Assembly (NCBI GenBank): GCA_963667875.2
Contig: CAXXGC010000006.1
Span: forward strand, 574,375 to 638,374
From: JAEXOD01 sp963667875
Lineage (GTDB): Bacteria; Bacteroidota; Ignavibacteria; Ignavibacteriales; Melioribacteraceae
DNA: 64,000 bases
Direction of reading: 5' to 3'
Shown: in pieces, positions 36,648-45,451 of the stretch
How the letters are laid out: every line of letters starts with the position of its first letter
Position numbering within the stretch: the first letter of the stretch is position 1
Position numbers and translations under genes: made by a program
Notes under the pieces: generated by a model
The model's database searches: none
Told to the model about the DNA's origin: nothing
The model's input: only the letters and a program-made list of their open reading frames with translations

Positions 36648-39600
36648 TTAGAAAGAATATCTAATACCAAACTGCATAGCCCAACGTGAGTTAACGTTAT
36701 CAGCTGTGTAAGGATCTTCAGCACCATTAGTATTTAATGAATATACTGCACGACCAGTATTATCACGACCTGCTAATTTTACTATTTGGTATGTACTATA
36801 AACGCTCTTATCCCATCCTGCTTCAGGATCGATTAAGTTTAATACGTTTAATATATCTAATGTAACTTGGAATTTACCAAAACCGAAATAATCAGGAATT
36901 TCTTGGGCTATTCTTACATCAAATACATCTCTCCAAGGATTTCTTGCACCATTTCTTTTTGACAGTTTACCGCGATTTTCACTTAAATATTCATTGTTGT
37001 TTATGAATTTTTGTAAAGCTGCATAATCAGCATCACTGCCTTTTACAAAAGCACCACTAACAATTTTACCAAGTTGAATGTCTGAATTGTCACGAGGTAT
37101 ATAGAATAAATCGTTAGAATCAAAACCGTCATTATTAACGTCACCATATACAACAAACGAATAAGGCTGACCTGATTGACCATTATAATAAATTGAAAGA
37201 GAAGTAGATGCGTTTTCAATAAATTCGTGAGTATATGATAATGAACCAAATACTCTGTGTTGAATTTCATATAATGATGTAGTTAATTCAGGGCTGTTTG
37301 GATTATTCGAAATAGGATTATATCTAACTTGCGATTTAGCTTGTGATGAAGCAACGCTGTTTAAGTCTTGGGATTTACCAAAAACATAACCGGCATTAAT
37401 TGAAAATCCACGGTTAACATTTCTTTGAACTTGGAAACTTAAATTATATGAATAACCTTTGCTTGTATTTTTTAATACTAAGATATCATAAAAGTTATTA
37501 TTGTAAGCGTTTGTTCCGCCCCAAATAACTCTACCGTTTTCATTAGCATCTGTACCTGTGGAAGGTTTTAAATTAGCTTTTTCATAATTTAAGTCATTAA
37601 CTGATTTTGAATATAAGAATTCAACCGTTCCAACAAAACCGAGTGGTAATTGTTGATCAACTGACATGTTAAATCTTAATATTTGAGGCATTTTGAAATC
37701 AGGATCTGTTAAGTTGATTTCTGATTGTACTTTTGGACTGCCTGTTCCGTAATCACCTGGATACCATTGTTTATTAGGATCTAAGCTGAAACCAGGATAA
37801 ATTGTAGCTGAAGCATTTCTAACTTCTGCATATAACATACCGCTGTTTGTATAAGCGTTAGAAATCCATACATAAGGAACACGGCCTGTAAACAAACCAA
37901 AACCACCGCGTACTTGTGTAGTTCTGTCACCAAACACATCATAATTAAAACCAATTCTAGGCGAAAATAAAATATTACCGCTTGGAACTTCATCGGTTTT
38001 GTAATTTGATAAATATTTTGTCAACGAATCGTTAGCTAATGGAGTATCCGGGAAGAAAGGAATATCAATACGAGCACCTAAAGTAACTTTCAAATTAGGT
38101 AATACTGACCATTCGTCCTGTACATAAAATCCAAATTGATTTACTGTAAATTCAGCAGCTTGACTTGGATCACTTGTTCTTGAATATTTGTGTGAATAAT
38201 AAGAAACTTTATCATTTTGTAAATCAGTTAAATTTGCAAATTCGTAATATCCATGGAATGCACCAATAAATAAATTACGGAATGAGAAAAATTCGTTATG
38301 TGTACCAACTGTAAATACATGGTTGCCCATTAAATAAGTAAAGTTGTCGGATATTTCAAGAATGTCTTGATCTAATTCGTTTGCTGATGAATATTGATCA
38401 ACACCTGCACTCATTGATAAACCTGATTCTTTTACTAAAATTTCGGGTGATTTACCATTTAAACCTGTTCTTCTATCTCTAATGCTTGTATAACCAGCAA
38501 TAAATTCATTACTCATATCATTGCCTAAGTTGCTATGAACTTGACCAACAAGAGAATGAGTTTTATTTTTGATTTGATAAGCATACGAATCAAAACTTAA
38601 TCTGTTTGATGCTGTTCTATAACCTAAAATATCTTGTCTTGCGTCAACAAAATTGTAACGTAAAGTTATTTTGTGTTCGTTTGATAAGTTATAATCGAAA
38701 CGTGTAAATAATTTTGTGCTTGGTCTTTCAATTGTGCTTTCACCATAAGTTCCGGCATCAAAACCTTTTGCTTTTAAGATATCATACATTTTTCTTGCTA
38801 AGCTATCATTTTTAGCAATGTTTGTACCTTGAGTTAAAGATAAGTTTTGTGATGGACGTGAATCTTCTGTTAATTCACCGTTTACAAAGAAAAACAATTG
38901 ATCTTTCATAATTGGACCACCAACACGGAAACCATATTGATAATCTTTAAATTCTTCAAAATCTTTTCTCTTAGATTCATCCTTGTTTGGGCTTTTACCA
39001 ACTAAATCTTGGTTTCTTCCATAAAAATAAGCTGATCCGCTATAATTGTTGGTACCACTACGGGTAATAGCATTGATACCGCCGCCTGTAAAACCGCCTT
39101 CGCGAACATCATAAGGAGCAACTACAACTTGAAATTCCTGAATAGCATCCAAGCTGATAGGGTTTGTTCCAGATTGACCACCAGGGGTTCCTGAACTTCC
39201 TAAACCAAATAAATCGTTGTATTGAGTACCGTCAATCTGAACGTTGTTATATCTGTTATTTCTTCCGGCTGCTTGCATATTTGTACCGGAAAACATTGGA
39301 GATAATTTTGCAAAAGATTGAAAGTTTCTACTAATTGTAGGAATTTCTTCAATTTGTTTTAAAGAAATATTTTGAGATGATCCTGTACGACTTTCACTTA
39401 TTAAGGCATTTCTATCTGCTGTAACTGTCAATTCGTTTAATTGAACTGATTTTTCAGATAAAATGAAGTCCATTCTTAAATTTTGACCCAATGTTAAATA
39501 AACATCATTTAAAGTTTTTTGTGAAAAACCTACAAATGATACAGTAACTTCATAAGGACCGCCTGTTCTTAAGCCGTAAATATTAAATTTACCGTCCGAA

Positions 39601-39800
39601 CGTGTAGTAATACCATATTGTGTACCTGATGGTATATGAACAGCTACAACGTTTGCACCCGGTAAAGATGCCCCGTTTTCATCACTAACAACACCATTTA
39701 TTGCTGCTGTAGTAGCACCCTGTGCAAATACCTGTTGGGTATTTATACTCAACATTGCCATGATAATAATAATGATTATAGACAAAGAAGCAAGTCTCAT
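36648..39800 (-). CDS. Oar-like TonB-dependent outer-membrane receptor
   Basis: 1050 residues from the chosen start. The ATG at 39800 follows GGAGAAGAGC and starts a clear signal peptide (RLASLSIIIIIIMAMLSI...VFAQ); the open frame continues to 39884 without support. Residues ~30-115 are a carboxypeptidase-regulatory-like Ig domain (AAINGVVSDENGASLPGANV ... GVTTRSDGKFNIYGLRTGG). Next comes the plug (EIPTISRNFQSFAKLSPM, NNVQIDGTQYNDLFG, GGINAITRSGTNNYSGSAYFYGRN), then a ~800-residue beta-barrel ending in Phe (GIRYSF). The family imports or exports large ligands with TonB energy. No SusD partner is adjacent, so it belongs to the Oar group, not to a SusCD pair. Ligand unknown. Confidence 0.88.
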   Translation of the reverse strand: MRLASLSIIIIIIMAMLSINTQQVFAQGATTAAINGVVSDENGASLPGANVVAVHIPSGTQYGITTRSDGKFNIYGLRTGGPYEVTVSFVGFSQKTLNDVYLTLGQNLRMDFILSEKSVQLNELTVTADRNALISESRTGSSQNISLKQIEEIPTISRNFQSFAKLSPMFSGTNMQAAGRNNRYNNVQIDGTQYNDLFGLGSSGTPGGQSGTNPISLDAIQEFQVVVAPYDVREGGFTGGGINAITRSGTNNYSGSAYFYGRNQDLVGKSPNKDESKRKDFEEFKDYQYGFRVGGPIMKDQLFFFVNGELTEDSRPSQNLSLTQGTNIAKNDSLARKMYDILKAKGFDAGTYGESTIERPSTKLFTRFDYNLSNEHKITLRYNFVDARQDILGYRTASNRLSFDSYAYQIKNKTHSLVGQVHSNLGNDMSNEFIAGYTSIRDRRTGLNGKSPEILVKESGLSMSAGVDQYSSANELDQDILEISDNFTYLMGNHVFTVGTHNEFFSFRNLFIGAFHGYYEFANLTDLQNDKVSYYSHKYSRTSDPSQAAEFTVNQFGFYVQDEWSVLPNLKVTLGARIDIPFFPDTPLANDSLTKYLSNYKTDEVPSGNILFSPRIGFNYDVFGDRTTQVRGGFGLFTGRVPYVWISNAYTNSGMLYAEVRNASATIYPGFSLDPNKQWYPGDYGTGSPKVQSEINLTDPDFKMPQILRFNMSVDQQLPLGFVGTVEFLYSKSVNDLNYEKANLKPSTGTDANENGRVIWGGTNAYNNNFYDILVLKNTSKGYSYNLSFQVQRNVNRGFSINAGYVFGKSQDLNSVASSQAKSQVRYNPISNNPNSPELTTSLYEIQHRVFGSLSYTHEFIENASTSLSIYYNGQSGQPYSFVVYGDVNNDGFDSNDLFYIPRDNSDIQLGKIVSGAFVKGSDADYAALQKFINNNEYLSENRGKLSKRNGARNPWRDVFDVRIAQEIPDYFGFGKFQVTLDILNVLNLIDPEAGWDKSVYSTYQIVKLAGRDNTGRAVYSLNTNGAEDPYTADNVNSRWAMQFGIRYSF

Positions 39801-39976
39801 GCTCTTCTCCGATTTGTTATTTGATATGTATTTAGAAAAAAAAGTTTCATTCCCAAATATTCGCACTTTTATTGTAAAATTCAAGTATTTCTAATTTATT
39901 AATAATTTAATAACAATTTTTTAACTTGATTTTATTGCTGGCACTAAAATAATAAATTTTTTATTCCTAATAGTAT

Positions 39977-42370
39977 TTATTTTGAAAATTTAATAATTTT
40001 ATAACCTTTTCCGGGTAATTCCAACTTCATTGTGTTTTTATTTATTGTATAGTGTGTTCCGTCAATTAAATCCACTCCCGATTTTTCCAAATATTCGTCC
40101 GGAATATTTATTTCGACAGTTGAATTATTAAGACTTTTATTTAATACAACTAAAATTCTTTCGTTAAAATCGGAGCGAATATAAGCAAACTGGTCCTTTT
40201 GAACCAATACAGGGAGCAGATCGCCATATTTAAGTGCTGTAGAATTTTTTCTAATGTTAATAATTTTTCGGTTTTTATCTAATAACGATTTTTGATAACC
40301 ATCTAATTGATCTTCAAATTTCATCATTCTTCTGTTATCAGGATCACTTGCACCAGTCATTCCGGATTCAGTACCATAATATACAACAGGAAGTCCGGGT
40401 ATTGTATTCATAAATGCCATGTATAAAGCCACATAATCGTAACTTTTAGGATTATCCACCACCGGAGGATTATTCCATCCCATCTCAGCACCTAAACCTT
40501 CACCGCCGGGTTTAATATCACCATCGGCATAAGCCATAAATCTTACTTTATCGTGACTGTCAATAATATTTCCCATATAGTGAGGATTACCATAAACACG
40601 TTCAGTTTGTTTTAATTCATTAGATAAGGCACTAAACGAAACCGTTGTATCAATAAAAACAGGAATAGATCTGTCGAATAAATTAAAATTAAACTGTGCG
40701 CTCAATTGTCCATTATTAACATAAGAACTTATTAAACCGTAAGATCCGAATGTTTCACCAATTTGATATACCTTACAATTATTAGGGTACTCTATTTCGG
40801 TTTTTAATTTTTTTGTTAAAGTTCTCCAAAATTCATTGGGCACATGTTTTACAGCATCATGTCTAAATCCATCAGCACCGGTTTCTTTAAGCCACCAAAT
40901 TGCATTATCAGATACTGCTTCCATCCCTTCCGGCGAGGACAAAAAATCAAAAGATGGTAAATATGGTTCAAACCAAGTTGTTAATCTGTATTCATCCCAA
41001 AATCTTAAATTTAATCTTCCATCCGGTAATTCTAGTTTCCCGAACCATTCGGGATGTTTTTGGAAATACGGGTGCTGAATATGAACATGGTGCGAAACAA
41101 AATCCAATAATATTTTAATACCCTTTGAATGTGCAATTTTAACTATTTCTTTCAAATCGTCCATTGTACCAAAATGTTCCTCAACCGTATTATCGCTTAT
41201 CGGCCAATAACCATGGTAGCCGGAAAACCATCTATGAGGGGCCGGATATTCCCGGTAAGCATTATTAGGATTATCGTACACGGGAGATAACCAAATAGCA
41301 TTAACGCCTAGTTTATCAAAATAACCCGAATTCAGTTTATCCAAAATACCTTTAAAATCCCCGCCTTTATAATTAGCCTGTTCAAATAAGGAATCTTGTT
41401 TAATAGGATTATCGTTACTTTTATCGCCATCATTAAATCTATCAGTCATCAAGGAATAAATTATAGCGTCATACCAATTAAATGGACTGTTTATGTTTTT
41501 AATATCTCCGTCATTAATCATAACCGTTTGAAGGTTGGTTAATTTACCGTTAACATCCACCAATATTCTAAATGTATGTTCACCTTTTAACTCTTTTTTA
41601 TCAAGCTTCACGCTAATAATATTATTTTCAATTTCAATAAAAGTTTTTACTTTTTTATTATCCAAAAGCGGATAAATATTATTAAAACCTATTTGAGTAT
41701 CTTTTGAATCACCTTTGTACTTAAAAGTCAGTTCTAAATAATCTTCCAAATTCTTTTTATCCAATATAAACAAATACGAATTCGAAGCGGCTTGATCAAC
41801 AATATTTAGGTTTGTATTATAACCACCAATCCCATTAGGAATTGAATCGTGATTTTTTTGATCTAAAAATTCCGCACCATCAACAAAATATTTATATTCG
41901 TAACGTCCGGGATCAAACGAATAGGTTAACGAATACCAGCCGTCTGCCTGCTCTTTCAGGTCTAGTTCCTGTCTGTTCCAGTTGTTAAAATTGCCAAAAA
42001 TGGTTATTTTTTTAGGTTTATAAGTTGGTTTAAAACTAAATGTATAATCATATTTTAATTTGCTGATTACCAATATTGAATGTTTTTGCCCCTGATATTC
42101 AAAATCTAAAAATGTTGAACCATTAAATTTCTTTTCGGGAGTGATATATAACAAGTGTTTTTTTATATCAAAATTTACATTTAAGTCATTATTTGGTAGA
42201 AATTTAACATCGTAATCATTTGAATAAAACATATCATCAATAACTAAAGAATCTTTTACACCTGCATAAACAGTAACAGGTTTTATAATGTCTCTTAACG
42301 GTTGAGCTTCTGTAATGTTAGAAAAAAATACTAATAATATAAAAAAGTAAAAAAGATTTACATTTTTCAT
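39977..42370 (-). CDS. Secreted GH13 alpha-amylase-family glycosidase with N-terminal CBM48-like domain
   Basis: 797 residues with signal peptide (FYFFILLVFFSNITEAQ). A CBM48/E-set-like domain at ~100-170 has ITIFGNFNNW and GRYEYKYFVDG. The GH13 barrel then carries AIWLSPVYDNP, LLDFVSHHVH (region I), GFRHDAVKH (nucleophile Asp near 503), QIGETFG (acid Glu near 538) and IDSHDKVR (Asp near 605), and ends with a beta-sandwich domain. The arrangement resembles neopullulanase/cyclomaltodextrinase types acting on starch or maltodextrins in the periplasm. It lies 176 bases upstream of the TonB receptor on the same strand; a functional link is possible but unproven. Confidence 0.88.
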   Translation of the reverse strand: MKNVNLFYFFILLVFFSNITEAQPLRDIIKPVTVYAGVKDSLVIDDMFYSNDYDVKFLPNNDLNVNFDIKKHLLYITPEKKFNGSTFLDFEYQGQKHSILVISKLKYDYTFSFKPTYKPKKITIFGNFNNWNRQELDLKEQADGWYSLTYSFDPGRYEYKYFVDGAEFLDQKNHDSIPNGIGGYNTNLNIVDQAASNSYLFILDKKNLEDYLELTFKYKGDSKDTQIGFNNIYPLLDNKKVKTFIEIENNIISVKLDKKELKGEHTFRILVDVNGKLTNLQTVMINDGDIKNINSPFNWYDAIIYSLMTDRFNDGDKSNDNPIKQDSLFEQANYKGGDFKGILDKLNSGYFDKLGVNAIWLSPVYDNPNNAYREYPAPHRWFSGYHGYWPISDNTVEEHFGTMDDLKEIVKIAHSKGIKILLDFVSHHVHIQHPYFQKHPEWFGKLELPDGRLNLRFWDEYRLTTWFEPYLPSFDFLSSPEGMEAVSDNAIWWLKETGADGFRHDAVKHVPNEFWRTLTKKLKTEIEYPNNCKVYQIGETFGSYGLISSYVNNGQLSAQFNFNLFDRSIPVFIDTTVSFSALSNELKQTERVYGNPHYMGNIIDSHDKVRFMAYADGDIKPGGEGLGAEMGWNNPPVVDNPKSYDYVALYMAFMNTIPGLPVVYYGTESGMTGASDPDNRRMMKFEDQLDGYQKSLLDKNRKIINIRKNSTALKYGDLLPVLVQKDQFAYIRSDFNERILVVLNKSLNNSTVEINIPDEYLEKSGVDLIDGTHYTINKNTMKLELPGKGYKIIKFSK

Positions 42371-42607
42371 GAAAACTCCGGTATAAATAGTAATTGAAAA
42401 TTAACAGTGTACAAGTTACTAAAAAAAATTTATTATTCAATTAATTCAAACAAAAAAATCATCATTTATTTAATTTTTAATATATAAAACTCTTCCTTAA
42501 AATTCTTAATTAATTGGAATAGTTATTGATTTTACAAAATATTTTTTATAATTTATTAATCCCTTTTTTAAGGGGGCAAAAAATAATTTTTAACATACGG
42601 AGGTTTT

Positions 42608-43882
42608 ATGTCATATCGTTTATTTACTTTTTCTTTATTCTTGTTTTGTATTATTTGTATAAGTAATATTTTTGCTCAGGATGAAATATCTTCTAATAAT
42701 GATGAAAAAACATTAAATAAAAATGGCGGTTTAGCCAGAATTATGAGTATGGGTGAAATTCTTTTTATTGAAGATCCGCATGACATGCTTAATAATGCTG
42801 CATACGGTGCCACCTATGATAATTTAATTTGGGGTGATATTGGTTCTACAAAAACAAATTGGGGAGATGATGGCAAAAGTCAATATTTTGGTGCAAATTT
42901 TAGATTAAATAAAAATTTTACTTTAGGAGCCATTCTTTCCAGAAACGATCTTATATCCGAAATGACAATTTTAACGGTTGATCCATTTTATGCCGAGGCT
43001 GATTCTGCCGTTCTCCATTATTTACCAAATAACAATACCGAAATTTTTGGTAGTTTTACAACCGGAAATTTAGCATTTGGATTAGGAATATCGTATTTAA
43101 CCGCAGGAAAAGAATTAACTTACGCAAACGAACCTGAAGGAAATGAAGAAAGAACTTTTTCTCAAATTGGGTTTAATGCCGGTGTTATTTTGAATATGGA
43201 TTCATTTGGTAAAGTAGAAGCAGCAGCCAGTCTTTTATTCCCACACCTAAAAATGACCAAATCAACAGAAATCGGCGAACTAAAACAAACCATAATAAAA
43301 ATGGATTTTAGAGCATTTATCAATTTACAAAAACATATAAAATTTGTTCCGGTTTTAAACTTTTTGTTGGCAAGCGGATCAAATGATTATACAGATAAAA
43401 TAAATAGCCAATATAGCTACAACAGCGATCTAAATTCGCAACAGCAGATGTTGCTTGGTTTAGGTGTACAGTATGAAAAAGATAATTATTTACTCTCCGG
43501 AGGTCCTTCTTTAATGTTGGCAAAAGAAACCGAACACGCTGAAAGCGGCTCAAATTATGCAGATGCTGAAAATACTGTTAGCGCAATTTTGTGGAATTTT
43601 GGAGCTGAAGTTTATTGCACAAACTGGTTAACTGCCCGACTGGGATACAAAACAATAACAGGTTCGGTAACAATGCAGGAACCATTAAACAATAAAAAAG
43701 TAAATGAAAGAAGTTTTACAACCTATGGTGATAACGATGGATTTACTTTAGGTTTAGGTTTGCATTTTGGAACTTTTGCAATTGATGCTACTGTAAACGA
43801 TGACGTTTTAAGACAAGGTTTAAACAATATTGGCGGCGGCCATGGCACATTAGGTTTTGTATCAGTTAGTTTTGCGTTTTAA
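42608..43882 (+). CDS. Predicted outer-membrane beta-barrel protein, unknown function
   Basis: 424 residues with a signal peptide (FTFSLFLFCIICISNIFAQ) and many alternating aromatic/polar strands ending in a C-terminal Phe (FVSVSFAF), typical of outer-membrane barrels. After the signal there is a conserved-looking stretch GGLARIMSMGEILFIEDPHDMLNNAAYGATYDNLIWGDIG, as in proteins that begin by listing missing or present samples in porin-like families, but no named family is recognised. The start has a good ribosome site (CGGAGG). It is monocistronic, with a terminator directly behind it. Confidence 0.75.
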   Translation: MSYRLFTFSLFLFCIICISNIFAQDEISSNNDEKTLNKNGGLARIMSMGEILFIEDPHDMLNNAAYGATYDNLIWGDIGSTKTNWGDDGKSQYFGANFRLNKNFTLGAILSRNDLISEMTILTVDPFYAEADSAVLHYLPNNNTEIFGSFTTGNLAFGLGISYLTAGKELTYANEPEGNEERTFSQIGFNAGVILNMDSFGKVEAAASLLFPHLKMTKSTEIGELKQTIIKMDFRAFINLQKHIKFVPVLNFLLASGSNDYTDKINSQYSYNSDLNSQQQMLLGLGVQYEKDNYLLSGGPSLMLAKETEHAESGSNYADAENTVSAILWNFGAEVYCTNWLTARLGYKTITGSVTMQEPLNNKKVNERSFTTYGDNDGFTLGLGLHFGTFAIDATVNDDVLRQGLNNIGGGHGTLGFVSVSFAF

Positions 43883-43917
43883 GTTTTAAGTTTTATTAAA
43901 TTTTTAGAATTTTAATA

Positions 43918-43949
43918 TGGGTGTCTTTAATTTTGGACACCCATTTTTA
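43918..43949 (+). terminator. Intrinsic terminator after the outer-membrane protein gene
   Basis: TGGGTGTC (43918-43925) pairs with GACACCCA (43936-43943), followed by T5, 36 bases after the stop. Confidence 0.9.
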
Positions 43950-43973
43950 TATTAATAAACCAGTTATAATAAT

Positions 43974-45317
43974 TTATTCTTCAATTTCATTATCAGCTAA
44001 CAACTTTATCGATTCGGCAGCGGGCATCTCCTGGACGGTTTGTAATTTCCTTTCAATAGTTCGTGAACGTTTAGATGCCTCCCCTATCTCTTTACTTGCA
44101 GAATCTAATTTTTGTTGGGTTTTTTCCAAAATATCTCCAAAACGAATAAATTCAGTTTTAACCGCACCAAGCAGTCTCCAAACCTCGCTGCTCCTTTTTT
44201 GAATTGCAACAGTTCTAAATCCCATTTGAAGACTATTTAATAAAGCCAATAAATTAGTAGGTCCGGCTATTACAACTCTATATTCCCTTTGAATAAAATC
44301 CGAAACTCCCCTAAGGCGTAATACTTCAGCATATAATCCTTCAATTGGCAAAAATAAAATGGCAAAGTCGGTTGTACCGGGAGGATCCAAATATTTGGTC
44401 GATATACTTTTAGCTTCCGATTTTATTCTATTTTCAAGTGCTTTTCTGTATTCTTCTATTTTACTTATATCCCCTTTTTCCTGTGAGTCAATTAAATTTT
44501 GGAAATCCTCTAACGGAAATTTTGAATCAATAGGCAGATAAACCAGATCTTCTTTTAAATCATTTTTACCAGGCAATTTAATGGCAAATTCCACTACATC
44601 ACGGCTTCCTTTTTTTACCGCTATATTTTCAGAGTACTGATCGGGAGTTAAAACTTGATCAATTAAATTTTTTAACTGCATTTCGCCCCAAGTCCCCCGT
44701 ACCTTAACATTATTAAGTACTTTTTTTAAGTCTCCCACACCCACTGCCAAAGCCTGCATTTCGCCAAGACCTTTATGCACATCTTCCAATCTTTTACTTA
44801 CCATTGAAAATGATTCGCTTAATCTTTTTTCCAATGTGGAATGGAGTTTTTCATCAACAGTAAGACGCATTTCTTCAAGTTTTTTATTGTTATCTTCCTG
44901 CAAATGTTTAAGGTTATTTTCAACTTTGGTTGTTAATGTTTCCAACCGCGTGTCGAAATTGGAAGAAAGTCTGTTTATTTCCTTAGAAAACAAATTTAAT
45001 TGTTCCTTTAATAAAACAGAAACATCTGTCATTCTACCCGAAATATTATCGCCAAATAATTTAATATTGTTATTAATTTCCAATCGCAAATTACTTGCGG
45101 ATTTTTCATTTTCGGTTCTTATTTGGGTAATTTCCGTATTAATACTTCTAATTATATTTTCCGTCGATTTTTCTATCAACAGTTTGATTTCGGAATTATA
45201 CTTATTTGTTTCATTAACCTTGTTAAAATTTATTAACAATAAAATAAAAGATAATATTGCAAATATCATAAGAATAATTATATACGTAATCAATTCAGCC
45301 TCTTTTCTATAATTCAC
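43974..45317 (-). CDS. rmuC: DNA recombination protein RmuC homologue
   Basis: 447 residues. One N-terminal membrane helix (LITYIIILMIFAILSFILLLI), a long coiled coil (~30-190, heptad-rich) and the RmuC nuclease-like domain (~190-410) with LKNVKVRGTWGEMQLKNLIDQVL, LPIDSKFPLEDFQNLID and DFAILFLPIEGLYAEVLR. RmuC limits inversions and processes DNA ends; the biochemical role is only partly known in the family. It is divergent from the penicillin-acylase gene, with 134 bases between. Confidence 0.93.
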   Translation of the reverse strand: MNYRKEAELITYIIILMIFAILSFILLLINFNKVNETNKYNSEIKLLIEKSTENIIRSINTEITQIRTENEKSASNLRLEINNNIKLFGDNISGRMTDVSVLLKEQLNLFSKEINRLSSNFDTRLETLTTKVENNLKHLQEDNNKKLEEMRLTVDEKLHSTLEKRLSESFSMVSKRLEDVHKGLGEMQALAVGVGDLKKVLNNVKVRGTWGEMQLKNLIDQVLTPDQYSENIAVKKGSRDVVEFAIKLPGKNDLKEDLVYLPIDSKFPLEDFQNLIDSQEKGDISKIEEYRKALENRIKSEAKSISTKYLDPPGTTDFAILFLPIEGLYAEVLRLRGVSDFIQREYRVVIAGPTNLLALLNSLQMGFRTVAIQKRSSEVWRLLGAVKTEFIRFGDILEKTQQKLDSASKEIGEASKRSRTIERKLQTVQEMPAAESIKLLADNEIEE

Positions 45318-45451
45318 TGATTAAAAATAATTATTTTTAATTTAATAAACTTACAGTTTGCCAATCAAAAATTAAGTAAAATATGTTATTATCAATCAAT
45401 TTTCTAAATAATTCCTTATTTTTAATATATTAATAATAAATTGTTGTAAAT

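Noticed and set aside
36648..42370. Classical starch-utilisation (Sus) locus
   Set aside because: No SusD, no SusR, and the receptor is Oar-type.
44836..45312. 158-aa plus-strand ORF antisense to rmuC
   Set aside because: Mirrors the coiled-coil coding region; rmuC is well supported.
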